DNA of 64,000 bases from VFJZ01 sp046598415. GTDB lineage: Bacteria > Actinomycetota > Thermoleophilia > Gaiellales > F1-60-MAGs149. The stretch covers positions 1 through 64,000 of the forward strand of contig JBKJIG010000089.1 of NCBI GenBank assembly GCA_046598415.1, given 5' to 3'. Each line of letters opens with the position of its first letter. Position 1 is the stretch's first letter. Both the position numbers and the translations under genes were made by a program. The notes beneath the pieces are model-generated. The model saw only the letters and a program-made list of their open reading frames with translations, was not told where the DNA came from and searched no databases. Shown here one piece after another: positions 36,521 through 45,124 of this stretch.

Positions 36521-38203
36521 ATGCCTCGCACCCCAACCCTCACCGAGCTTCTCTCCAGCCCGACCTCGCGCCGCCGGTTCCTGGCCGGCACGGCCACCGC
36601 GGCGATCGCGCTCGGCCTGCAGCAGTCCCAGTCGTCGCCGTTCGCGGAGCGCCGCGTGCGGCTCGTCGACGATCCGTTCACGCTCGGGGTCGCGTCGGGT
36701 GATCCCACGCCGAGCGGCGCGGTGCTGTGGACGCGGCTCGCGCCCGACCCGCTGCACGGCGGCGGCCTCCCGCAAGCCGGTCCGATCGAGGTCGACTGGG
36801 TCGTGGCCCGCGACGAGCGCCTGCGTCAGGTCGTTCGCCGCGGCTCCGGCGTCGCCCGGCCCGAGCTCGCGCACAGCGTGCACGTCGAGGTCGAGGGCCT
36901 CGAGCCGGGCCGCGACTACTGGTACCGGTTCACCGCCGGCGGGTTCGCGAGCCCGGTCGGCCGCACCCGGACGGCCCCGCCGCACGACCGCCAGCTCGCG
37001 TCGCTGCGGATGGCCTTCTGCTCGTGCGCCAACTTCCAGGGCGGCTGGTTCGCGGCGTACGATCGCCTGGCCGAGGAGGACCTCGACCTGGTGCTCCACC
37101 TCGGCGACTACATCTACGAGACCGGGCCGACGCACTCGAGCGTCGCCGGGCGCGTGCACACGACACCCGAGGCCGGCGCTCGTGCGAACCAGCTGGCCAC
37201 CCTCGCCGACTACCGGAACCGGCATGCGCAATACAAGACCGACCGGGCGTTGCAGGCCGCGCACGCCGCGGCGCCGTGGGTGGTCGCGACCGACGACCAC
37301 GACGTGCAGAACAACTACGCGGGTGCCCTCGATGGGCAGGCGGGCACCGACCCTGCCGTGTTCCTATTGCAGCGGGCGGCGGCGTACCGCGCCTTCTACG
37401 AGCACATGCCGCTGCGCCGCCGGGCGCTGCCCGTCGGGCCCGACATGCGGCTTTACCGCCGGCTCCGGTTCGGCGATCTGCTCGACCTGCACATGCTCGA
37501 CTCGCGCCAGTACCGGACTGCACATCCGGACGACACCTCGACGCCGGCCGGCCGACAGCTGGGGGCGCGCGACTTCCGCCCCGGTCTGCCGTCCGGCGGC
37601 AATCCGGGCGGCACGCTGCTCGGCGCCGAGCAGGAGCGCTGGCTGCTGGACGGCATGCGCCAGTCGCCGACGCGGTGGAATGCCCTCGGCAACCAGGTGA
37701 TGATGGCCGAGTTCAACTTCGGCCGCTTCGAGACGCCGGCCAACGGCGGGCCGTTGTCGTTCAACGTGGACAACTGGGACGGTTACGGCGCCGAGCGGAG
37801 CCGGATCCTCACGGCGGCCGCGGCCGATCGCGACCTCAACCTCGTGGTTCTGACGGGTGACGCCCACTCGGCCTGGGTTCACGACCTCGAGGCGGACTTC
37901 GGCGAGCCGGGCCAGCCGGTCGCGACGGAGTTCGTCGGCACCTCGATCACGTCGGCCTTCCCGCCATCGCTCTGGCCGCAGACGGAGAAGGCGGCGCGCC
38001 TGGGCTCGCCGTGGACGCACTACCTCGACGGACGCCGCCGCGGGTACGCGATCTGCAGCGTGACGCGCGACGCGTGGCGCACCGATTTCCGAATGGTCGA
38101 CTCCACGCCCGATCAGGGGAGGGTGGAGAAGCCCGATGCGGCCGTCGGCACCGCCGCGTCGTTCGTGGTCGAGCGTGGGCAGGCGGGCGCGAAGCGCGCG
38201 TGA
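36521..38203 (+). CDS. phoD: Tat-exported alkaline phosphatase D family protein
   Basis: 560 residues. A twin-arginine signal (TSRRRFLAGTATAAIALGL) precedes an N-terminal Fn3-like PhoD_N domain (FTLGVASGDPTPSGAVLWTRLAP). The metallophosphatase core has FCSCANFQGGWF, HLGDYIYE, VATDDHDVQNNYAG and VLTGDAHSAWV, the expected metal-binding PhoD motifs (Fe/Ca type). It releases phosphate from organic esters outside the cell. It follows the phospholipase-like gene by 94 bases on the same strand. Confidence 0.9.
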   Translation: MPRTPTLTELLSSPTSRRRFLAGTATAAIALGLQQSQSSPFAERRVRLVDDPFTLGVASGDPTPSGAVLWTRLAPDPLHGGGLPQAGPIEVDWVVARDERLRQVVRRGSGVARPELAHSVHVEVEGLEPGRDYWYRFTAGGFASPVGRTRTAPPHDRQLASLRMAFCSCANFQGGWFAAYDRLAEEDLDLVLHLGDYIYETGPTHSSVAGRVHTTPEAGARANQLATLADYRNRHAQYKTDRALQAAHAAAPWVVATDDHDVQNNYAGALDGQAGTDPAVFLLQRAAAYRAFYEHMPLRRRALPVGPDMRLYRRLRFGDLLDLHMLDSRQYRTAHPDDTSTPAGRQLGARDFRPGLPSGGNPGGTLLGAEQERWLLDGMRQSPTRWNALGNQVMMAEFNFGRFETPANGGPLSFNVDNWDGYGAERSRILTAAAADRDLNLVVLTGDAHSAWVHDLEADFGEPGQPVATEFVGTSITSAFPPSLWPQTEKAARLGSPWTHYLDGRRRGYAICSVTRDAWRTDFRMVDSTPDQGRVEKPDAAVGTAASFVVERGQAGAKRA

Positions 38204-38261
38204 CCTCGTTCGGGCCGCCCCGACGAAGCTGATCGCGATGGCGCGACGCTATCATCGGCGC

Positions 38262-39053
38262 ATGTCTGCGGTAGCCCGGTACAACGTCGAGGTCGGCGGG
38301 CGGCCCGCCGGCCAACCCATGATGTTCGCGCACGGCTTCGGCTGCGACCAGAGCATGTGGCGCTTCGTGGCGCCGGCATTCGCCTCCGACTACCGAGTCG
38401 TGCTGTTCGATCATCTCGGCGCCGGTCGATCCGACCTCTCGGCGTACGACCCGGCCGATCACGCATCGCTGGCCGGCTACGCGCAGGACGTTCTCGCGAT
38501 CTGCGACGAGCTCGACCTCCGGGACGTCGTCTTCGTCGGCCACTCCGTGAGCGCGATGACCGGCGTCATCGCCGCCGTCGAGCGGCCAGGGCTGTTCGCC
38601 TCGTTGGTGCTCGTCGGGCCGTCGCCTCGCTACACCGACGACGGTGGGTACGAAGGCGGCTTCACGCGGCAGGATATCGACGAGCTGCTCGATTCGCTCG
38701 ACAGCAACTTCCTCGGCTGGTCACAGGTGATGGCGCCCGTGATCATGGGGAATGCCGATCGGCCCGAGCTCGGAGCCGAGCTGGTCGAGAGCTTCTGCGG
38801 CACCGATCCGGAGATCGCGCGGCAGTTCGCCCGCGTCACGTTTCTCTCCGACAACAGGCCAGACCTCGCGCAGATCGCCGTCCCGACGCTGGTCCTGCAG
38901 TGCCGGGAAGATGTGATAGCTCCGATCTCGGTCGGCGAGTACGTCCACCGCGAGATCGCCGGATCGACGCTGGTCGTGCTCGATGCGACCGGGCACTGTC
39001 CGAACCTGAGCGCGCCGGCGGAGACGATCGCCGCCATCAAGCACTTCCTGTGA
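38262..39053 (+). CDS. rsbQ: RsbQ-like alpha/beta hydrolase
   Basis: 263 residues, close to Bacillus RsbQ (269). The catalytic triad is intact: Ser95 in VGHSVSAMTG, Asp217 in QCREDVIAP and His245 in TGHCPNLS. The MFAHGFGCDQSMWRFVAPAF opening and the SFCGTDPEIARQFARV stretch are strikingly RsbQ-like. RsbQ generates or relays a small hydrophobic signal needed by the phosphatase RsbP in general stress signalling. The next gene is RsbP-like and overlaps this stop as GTGA, which strengthens the call. Confidence 0.88.
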   Translation: MSAVARYNVEVGGRPAGQPMMFAHGFGCDQSMWRFVAPAFASDYRVVLFDHLGAGRSDLSAYDPADHASLAGYAQDVLAICDELDLRDVVFVGHSVSAMTGVIAAVERPGLFASLVLVGPSPRYTDDGGYEGGFTRQDIDELLDSLDSNFLGWSQVMAPVIMGNADRPELGAELVESFCGTDPEIARQFARVTFLSDNRPDLAQIAVPTLVLQCREDVIAPISVGEYVHREIAGSTLVVLDATGHCPNLSAPAETIAAIKHFL

Positions 39054-40660
39054 CACGCGGATCCGAGCGGGACGACGAGGAGCTCTCGATCGAGCAGCTC
39101 ATTGCCGAAGACGCCGAGACGCTGTTCGATCGGGCGCCGATCGGCTACCTGACGACCCTGATGGACGGCACCATCGTCCGCGTCAACGCGACACTTCTGG
39201 ACTGGACGCGCTACCGGCGCGAGGAGCTGATCGGGCGCCGCCGCTTCGTTGATCTGCTGTCGGGCGGCGGTCGGATCTATCACGAGACGCACTTCGCGCC
39301 GCTGCTTGCGCTGCAGGGCGCGCTGCGTGAGGTTGCGTTCGATGTCGTGCGCGGCGACGGCACCCGGCTTCCCGTCCTGGTCAACGCATCGGTGGAGACG
39401 TTACGGGATGGCTCGCCGGTGCTCGTCCGGCTGACGATGTTCGAGGCCACAATGCGCCGCGAGTACGAGCGGGAGCTGGTGCGGGCACGAGCCGAGGAAC
39501 GGGAGGCCCGCGAGCATCTCGAACGGGTGCATGCAGACCTGTCCGTGCAGGAGCACCGTAGCTGGCTTCGTGCCGAGTTGAGCGCCGCGCTGGACACCGA
39601 GCGCCACGCACCAGGCCGCGTCGGCCGCCTCCTCGACTTCGTCCGGCGCGAGCTGGCGGACGAAGCGTGGTTCGTCGCTGCCGGCACCCCTCAGCTTGCG
39701 GACAGCGCGTTCGACGCGACCGTCTGCGACCTCGTCGCGAGAATGGCGCATGCGACCCTGCCGGTCCGAGCGGGCACGTCGACAACGAGCTACCTGGGTC
39801 TCCCGCTCCGTGTCACGGACCGGCCCCTCGGGCACCTCCTGGTCGCTCGCCATACCACGCAGGCGTTTGCCGACGACGAGACGGCATTCCTCGCCGACCT
39901 GGCGTCACGCGCTGCGCTCAGCATCGAAAACGCCCGCCTGTACGAACACGAGCGAGCAACGGCTCACGCGCTCCAGCAGAGCCTGCTCACCACGACGCTT
40001 CCACGCGACACGCGGTTCGAGATCGAGACGTTCTACCGGCCGGCGGTCGACGACCTCGACGTGGGCGGCGACTGGTACGACGCGTTCCCGCTGTCGGGCG
40101 ATCGCATCGCGATCGTCGTCGGCGACGTGGTCGGCAGAGGGCTCATCGCCGCGTCGGCGATGGGCCAGCTGCGAAGTGCTGTCAGGGCCCTCGCGGCGGC
40201 GGGGTTCTCACCGGGAGCGCTGCTCGATCGGCTCGACGTGTTCGTCGAGACCGACGAATCCGGACGCTACGCGACGCTGATCTACGGTGATCTCGACCTC
40301 GCGCACGGCGTCCTCCGCCTCGCATCCGCAGGTCATCCGCCGATCATCATCGCCGAGGGCGCGTCCGCGCAGATCTGCTGGTTGGCGCGATCCGCGCCGC
40401 TCGGCGTCGCGCTGCCCGGCGGCGCCCGACCGGAAGCCGAGCTGACGCTCGCCGCCGGAACACGCCTGCTGCTGGTCACCGACGGCATCGTCGAGCGCCG
40501 CGACGTATCGATCGATGATGGTCTCGAGCAGCTCACCGCGGCGGTGGCTCGAACCGCAGGTGTCGAACTGAAGGCGATGCTCGCGAGCGTCGTCCGCGAA
40601 GCACTGCGAGATTCTCCGGCCGACGACGACGCCTGCGCGCTGGCGGTCGAGGTGCACTGA
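39050..40660 (+). CDS. rsbP: RsbP-like PAS-GAF-PP2C phosphatase
   Basis: 536 residues from a GTG that overlaps the RsbQ-like stop. The N-terminal PAS domain (about 20-125) includes ETLFDRAPIGYLTTLMDGTIVRVNATLLDW. A coiled-coil follows (about 130-170), then a GAF-like region (about 175-295; LGLPLRVTDRPLGHLLVAR). The C-terminal SpoIIE/PP2C phosphatase (about 300-535) has DVGGDWYDAFPL, GDVVGRGLIAASAMGQLR and the terminal metal Asp cluster DDDACALAVEV. Such phosphatases activate an anti-anti-sigma factor. The added GAF domain differs from Bacillus RsbP (PAS plus PP2C). Confidence 0.88.
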   Translation: MTRGSERDDEELSIEQLIAEDAETLFDRAPIGYLTTLMDGTIVRVNATLLDWTRYRREELIGRRRFVDLLSGGGRIYHETHFAPLLALQGALREVAFDVVRGDGTRLPVLVNASVETLRDGSPVLVRLTMFEATMRREYERELVRARAEEREAREHLERVHADLSVQEHRSWLRAELSAALDTERHAPGRVGRLLDFVRRELADEAWFVAAGTPQLADSAFDATVCDLVARMAHATLPVRAGTSTTSYLGLPLRVTDRPLGHLLVARHTTQAFADDETAFLADLASRAALSIENARLYEHERATAHALQQSLLTTTLPRDTRFEIETFYRPAVDDLDVGGDWYDAFPLSGDRIAIVVGDVVGRGLIAASAMGQLRSAVRALAAAGFSPGALLDRLDVFVETDESGRYATLIYGDLDLAHGVLRLASAGHPPIIIAEGASAQICWLARSAPLGVALPGGARPEAELTLAAGTRLLLVTDGIVERRDVSIDDGLEQLTAAVARTAGVELKAMLASVVREALRDSPADDDACALAVEVH

Positions 40661-40750
40661 ATGATCTCGCGAGCGCGGCGCGAGGGGAGGTGCCGGGGTT
40701 CGGGCCTTCGCCGACGTCCGGCCGCCGTCATGGTTGTGTGGGTGTCCGGG

Positions 40751-42334
40751 TTAGAGGGGGTCGCCGGCTTCGAGGATGTTGTTCCTGGCCGGTGTGCCGA
40801 GCGGGTCGTCGCCGGCGCGGTTCGGGTCGACGACTTCGAACTGCACCATCATGTCGTGGTCCTCATGCACGAGGTTGTGACAGTGCATCATGTACTTGCC
40901 GGTACCCGTGAAACGGGCGACCACGCGGACGGTTTCGTTCTCGCCGAGCTGGGCGGTGTCTTTGGGGCCGCGTTCGTACGCGAATGGTTGTCTGCCGTTG
41001 CGGCTGAGGATCTTGAAGTCGATCAGGTGGATGTGCAGCGGGTGCTGCCAGCCGCCTGATTCGTTCACGAGGTCCCAGATCTCGACGCTGTCCTTGGTCG
41101 GCCGCGCCTCGGTCAGGGCGAAGCCGCTCGCGACGACGTCGTCCCAGCTGCGGCCGTTGATCGTCCATCGACCGTGTTTGCGCTTCAGTTCGATCCGGCG
41201 CGTCGCGACCGCCTCGGCCGGATCGACGTTCATGATGGGGTTCTCGGGAAACAGCGTCGCCGGAATCTCGTTGTCGGTCGGATCGAACGCGTCGCCGACA
41301 ACGTCGAACGCCATGATCTTGTCGATATTCGGGAACGAGATGTTGTTCTTCGGGTTTCGGTTTTGCAGGACGATCCGCGTGCCGGGGTTGTACTTCGCGA
41401 AGTCGATGACGATCTCGTACCGCTCTGCCATGGCGTGCCGCATGCTCTTGACGACCTGAGGCGCGGGCATAAAGCCGCCGTCAGTCCCGATCACGACGAA
41501 CGGGTCGCCGTTCGACAGTGACAGGTTGAACGCGCGCGAGACCGACTCGTTCAGCAGCCGGAAGCGATACTTGCGGCGCTTCACCTTCATCGCCGGCCAG
41601 GGAACGCCGTTCACCAGGATCACGTCGCCGAACTGGCCGTTCTCGCCGTCGCTGGTGAAGAGCAGCTCTCCGTTCCCGTCGAACATCCGGTCGCCGTAGA
41701 TGATCGGCACGTCGAACTCGCCGTGCGGGATCGGGAGCAACCGCTCGCGGTCGTCGTGCACCTCGTACAGGCCGGCCAGTCCCATCCAGATGTTCTCGGC
41801 CGTGTGGTCGACGCCGTGGTCGTGGTACCAGTGGTTCGTCGCGGGGTGCCGGTTCGTGTAGTGATAGTCCTTGTACTGACCGGGGAACGTCACGTCGCTG
41901 GCGTAACCGTCGTACTGTGGCAGCGACTCCGCGCCGTGCAGGTGCGCCGACGTCCACGACGTGAACCCCAGCGTCGGATGCTTCAGCGGCAGGTTGTTCA
42001 CGAACCGCACCTTGGCCTTGCGGTTCTGCTCGACCATGATGGTGGGGCCGGGGAACTGGCCGCCGTAGGTCCAGCAGGTCGTCTGGAATCCGGGCAGGAT
42101 CTCCAGCTTGACGGCCTGCATGGCGATCCGATAGCGGTCCTCGTCCCCCATCGTCGACACGGCGACGGCGACCGGCGGCTGCCGGAATGGCAACGTGAAT
42201 GGCGGCGGCAGGCTGCGCGGCGGCATCCGACTGTCGAGGATCGACGTTGCGCGCGCTGCGCGATCCAGTGGAAGCGCAAGTGCCGCCGTCCCGAAGAGGC
42301 CGACCTTCAGGGCATCGCGGCGGGTGTACTGCAT
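40751..42334 (-). CDS. Tat-exported multicopper oxidase (CueO/bilirubin oxidase/spore-coat laccase type)
   Basis: 527 residues. A twin-arginine signal (YTRRDALKVGLFGTAALAL) leads to three cupredoxin domains. All four copper motifs are present: SAHLHG (131-134 HLHG), HWYHDH (168-173), HPLHIHL (near 440) and the type 1/3 motif MHCHNLVHEDHDMM near the C-terminus. The axial Met of the type 1 site is present. Such enzymes oxidise phenols, Cu(I), Mn(II) or bilirubin with reduction of oxygen to water outside the membrane. It lies 167 bases downstream of the BKACE gene on the same strand, and looks monocistronic. Confidence 0.92.
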   Translation of the reverse strand: MQYTRRDALKVGLFGTAALALPLDRAARATSILDSRMPPRSLPPPFTLPFRQPPVAVAVSTMGDEDRYRIAMQAVKLEILPGFQTTCWTYGGQFPGPTIMVEQNRKAKVRFVNNLPLKHPTLGFTSWTSAHLHGAESLPQYDGYASDVTFPGQYKDYHYTNRHPATNHWYHDHGVDHTAENIWMGLAGLYEVHDDRERLLPIPHGEFDVPIIYGDRMFDGNGELLFTSDGENGQFGDVILVNGVPWPAMKVKRRKYRFRLLNESVSRAFNLSLSNGDPFVVIGTDGGFMPAPQVVKSMRHAMAERYEIVIDFAKYNPGTRIVLQNRNPKNNISFPNIDKIMAFDVVGDAFDPTDNEIPATLFPENPIMNVDPAEAVATRRIELKRKHGRWTINGRSWDDVVASGFALTEARPTKDSVEIWDLVNESGGWQHPLHIHLIDFKILSRNGRQPFAYERGPKDTAQLGENETVRVVARFTGTGKYMMHCHNLVHEDHDMMVQFEVVDPNRAGDDPLGTPARNNILEAGDPL

Positions 42335-42501
42335 GGGGGGCCCTCCGTTATGTGAGGAGTCGAACCGACCCTACGCCGCGGGCCTTCGGAGAGTCTTCGG
42401 CCTCCCCATCACCCTGTGTCCGATGGGCACGCAACTTCGTTCCCGCGAGCGGGGCATCCGGCCCGCTTTCGAACGCTTCGCACTCTTTCGAACTCGCCCG
42501 A

Positions 42502-43395
42502 TCAGCTGCCGGATCGGACGAGGCCGAGGCGGCGGCGCACGTCGTCCGGTCCCGCGACGCGCCCGCCGAGATGCTCGACGACTCCGACGGCCCGGTCGAC
42601 CAGCTGCGCGTTCGACGCGAACACGCCGCGCGACAGGTAGAGGTTGTCCTCCAGCCCGACGCGGAGGTTGCCGCCGAGCAGCATCGCCTGCGCGACCATC
42701 GGCATCTCCATCCGGCTGATGCCGAAGCCGGACCAGACGCAACCCGCGGGGAGCTGCTGGTGGAAGGCCATCATGGTGGCCGCCTCGGCGGTCGCGCCCC
42801 ACGGGATCCCGAGGCAGACCTGGATGAACGGCGGGTCGTCGATCAGCCCCTCGGCGATCATCCGGTTCACGAACGCGAGCTGGCCGAGATCGAACACCTC
42901 GAGCTCCGGCTTGACGCCGAGCGCCCGGATCTTCTCGGCCCCCGCCCGCAGGTAGGTTGGCGGCGCGACGTAGATGGCGTCTCCGTCGCCGAAGTTCATC
43001 GAGCCGCAGTCGAGGGTGCAGATGTCCGGCAGCAGCTCGCGGACGTGGGCGATGCGCTCGTCCGGCCCCACGAAGTCGCTGCCGGGGCCCGGCGTGTCGG
43101 CGGCGCCGCCCATCCCGACGACCAGGTCGCCGCCCATGCCGGTGGTCAGGTTGATGAGCACGTCGACGCCGCTCTCGCGGATCCGCTCCACGACCTCGCG
43201 GTAGAGCGCGACGTCGCGGCTCGGGGCGCCCGTCTCGGGGTGGCGGACGTGGCAGTGGACGACCGCCGCGCCGGCGCGGGCGGCCTCGATCGCCGCGTTC
43301 GCGATCTGCGCGGGCGTGACCGGCAGGTCCGGGTGGATGCCGGCCGTGGCGCCGCCGCCCGTGACCGCGCAGGTGATGAAGGGTTCCCAGTTCAT
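42502..43395 (-). CDS. BKACE family beta-keto acid cleavage enzyme (DUF849)
   Basis: 297 residues, the usual BKACE length. The zinc site His47-x-His49 is in VVHCHVRHPETG and the third ligand Glu is in RVGLEDNLYL. These enzymes condense a beta-keto acid with acetyl-CoA, yielding acetoacetate plus a CoA ester. Beside an L-carnitine-dehydrogenase-like gene and a CaiD-like gene, the best guess is cleavage of 3-dehydrocarnitine to acetoacetate and betainyl-CoA. That is inferred from context. It starts 16 bases after the dehydrogenase stop. Confidence 0.88.
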   Translation of the reverse strand: MNWEPFITCAVTGGGATAGIHPDLPVTPAQIANAAIEAARAGAAVVHCHVRHPETGAPSRDVALYREVVERIRESGVDVLINLTTGMGGDLVVGMGGAADTPGPGSDFVGPDERIAHVRELLPDICTLDCGSMNFGDGDAIYVAPPTYLRAGAEKIRALGVKPELEVFDLGQLAFVNRMIAEGLIDDPPFIQVCLGIPWGATAEAATMMAFHQQLPAGCVWSGFGISRMEMPMVAQAMLLGGNLRVGLEDNLYLSRGVFASNAQLVDRAVGVVEHLGGRVAGPDDVRRRLGLVRSGS

Positions 43396-43411
43396 GTCGC
43401 TCCTCGCGTGT

Positions 43412-44335
43412 TCACAGTGTCCGTCGCTCGCGCAGGAGCCCGATCAGGGCTTCGTCGCGCGCCCGTTCGAGCTCCGCGATCGGCCGGCCGGCCGCCTCAC
43501 GGTGCGCGCCGTCGATCAGCTCCGCACGCAGCTCGTCCGTCAGCGGCGGTGCTTCCATCCGCGACCACGGCTCGAGCAGCGTCGGGCCGAACTGGTCGAG
43601 GCAGTGGGCCATTCCACCCTCGCCGCCGGCGAGGTGGAACGCCAGCCCGGGACCGACGACGGCCCAGCGGAGCCCGGGCCCGTGCACGACTGCGCGGTCG
43701 ATCTCCTCGACGGTCGCCTCGCCGGCGGCGACCATGTGCAGCATCTCGCGCCACAGCGCCTCCTGCAGGCGGGTCGCGATGAAGCCGGGCACCTCGCGGC
43801 GCAGCCGCACGACCTCCTTGCCGTGGGCGGTGTAGAACGCCGCGATGCGGTCGAGCGCCTCCGGGCTGGTGCGCTCGCCGCCGACCACCTCGACCAGCGG
43901 GATCAGGTACGGCGGGTGGAAGGGATGGCCGACGACGGTCCGCTCCGGGTGCACGCAGGCGCTCTGCATCTCCGTCATCGTCAGCCCCGAGGTGCTCGAG
44001 GCGAGCAGCGTCGCCGGCGGTGCGGCCGCGTCCATCTCGGCGAAGACGCGGATCTTGTCCTCGATGCGCTCCGGCGTCGCCTCCTGCACCACGTCCGCAT
44101 CGGCGACGGCCGCGGCGATCGTCGCCGCGAACCGGAGCCGGTCCGGCGAGGCGCCGTCGCGCAGGCCGAGCTGCTCGAGCGCCGGCCAGGCCCGGTCGAC
44201 CGCCGCGCGCAGGCGAGCCTCCGCGCCGGGCGCCGAGTCGAACGCGGTGACGTCGAGGCCCATGCGCAGGAAGTGCGCCGCCCAGCCCGAGCCGATGACG
44301 CCGCAGCCGACGATGCCCACTCGTGGAGCGTTCAT
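43412..44335 (-). CDS. 3-hydroxyacyl-CoA dehydrogenase family protein, L-carnitine dehydrogenase-like
   Basis: 307 residues. An N-terminal NAD-binding Rossmann motif VGIVGCGVIGSGWAAHFL is followed by VVQEATPERIEDKIRVF, LLASSTSGLTMTEMQ and GHPFHPPYLIPLVEVVGG. The last stretch is closer to L-carnitine dehydrogenases than to fatty-acid HADH enzymes. The expected reaction is NAD-dependent oxidation of L-carnitine or a similar 3-hydroxy acid to the 3-keto acid, the substrate of the BKACE next door. It starts right after the CaiD-like stop (44336). Confidence 0.85.
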   Translation of the reverse strand: MNAPRVGIVGCGVIGSGWAAHFLRMGLDVTAFDSAPGAEARLRAAVDRAWPALEQLGLRDGASPDRLRFAATIAAAVADADVVQEATPERIEDKIRVFAEMDAAAPPATLLASSTSGLTMTEMQSACVHPERTVVGHPFHPPYLIPLVEVVGGERTSPEALDRIAAFYTAHGKEVVRLRREVPGFIATRLQEALWREMLHMVAAGEATVEEIDRAVVHGPGLRWAVVGPGLAFHLAGGEGGMAHCLDQFGPTLLEPWSRMEAPPLTDELRAELIDGAHREAAGRPIAELERARDEALIGLLRERRTL

Positions 44336-45124
44336 TCAGCGGCCCTGCCAGCGCGGTTCGCGCTTCTCGGCGAAGGCGCGCGCGCCCTCGACCAGGTCCT
44401 CGCTCGTGTAGAGCCGTTCCACGGTCGGCAGCTCGCGCCGTTCGAGGACGCCGAAGGCCCGTGCGATCGGCATGTCGGCCGTCTCGCGGATGACCTCCTT
44501 GATCGCCGCGAGCACGAGCGGCGGGCCCTCCGCCAGCGTTCGCGCGAGGGCGCGGGCGTGGTCGAGCAGCTCTGCTGCCGGCACCACGTCGCGGACGAGC
44601 CCGACGCGCTGGGCCTCGTGCGCGTCGATCCAGCGGCCGGTCATCAGCAGGTCGACCGCGAGGAAGTACGGGATGCGGCGGTGCAGCGTGATCGTCGCGG
44701 CGTCCGCGAGGATGCCGGCCCGGATCTCGGGCAGGGCGAACTGCGCGTGCTCGGCGGCGACGATCAGATCGGCCGACATCGCGACTTCGAACCCGCCCCC
44801 GATCGCCATCCCGTTCACCGCGGCGATCACCGGCTTGTTGAGGCCGGGCAGCTCCTGCAGACCGCCGAAGCCGCCCACCCCCATGTCCCAGTCCGGTTCG
44901 CCGTCCGCCGCGATCGCCTTCAGGTCCCACCCCGCGGAGAAGAACCGGTCGCCGGCCGCCGTCAGGAGCGCCACGCGCAGCTCCGGGTCGTCGCGGAACG
45001 CGGCGAACACCTCTCCCATCCGCCGGCTCGTCGCGCCGTCGATGGCATTCGCCTTCGGACGGTCGAGCGTCACCTCGAGGACCGCACCATCGCGCTCGAC
45101 ACGTACCGCCTTCGTGGCGTTCAC
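44336..45124 (-). CDS. enoyl-CoA hydratase family, CaiD (carnitinyl-CoA dehydratase)-like
   Basis: 262 residues from a GTG that overlaps the ligase stop as GTGA, with GGAGG upstream. Crotonase fold: LEVTLDRPKANAIDGATSRRM, FFSAGWDLKAIAADGE, the oxyanion-hole stretch KPVIAAVNGMAIGGGFEVAM and FALPEIRAGI. The DRPKANAID, MGEVF, FRDDP, FSAGWDLKA and FAEKR stretches match E. coli CaiD as I remember it. CaiD hydrates crotonobetainyl-CoA to L-carnitinyl-CoA. With the following dehydrogenase and BKACE it suggests crotonobetaine/carnitine use. Confidence 0.87.
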   Translation of the reverse strand: MNATKAVRVERDGAVLEVTLDRPKANAIDGATSRRMGEVFAAFRDDPELRVALLTAAGDRFFSAGWDLKAIAADGEPDWDMGVGGFGGLQELPGLNKPVIAAVNGMAIGGGFEVAMSADLIVAAEHAQFALPEIRAGILADAATITLHRRIPYFLAVDLLMTGRWIDAHEAQRVGLVRDVVPAAELLDHARALARTLAEGPPLVLAAIKEVIRETADMPIARAFGVLERRELPTVERLYTSEDLVEGARAFAEKREPRWQGR

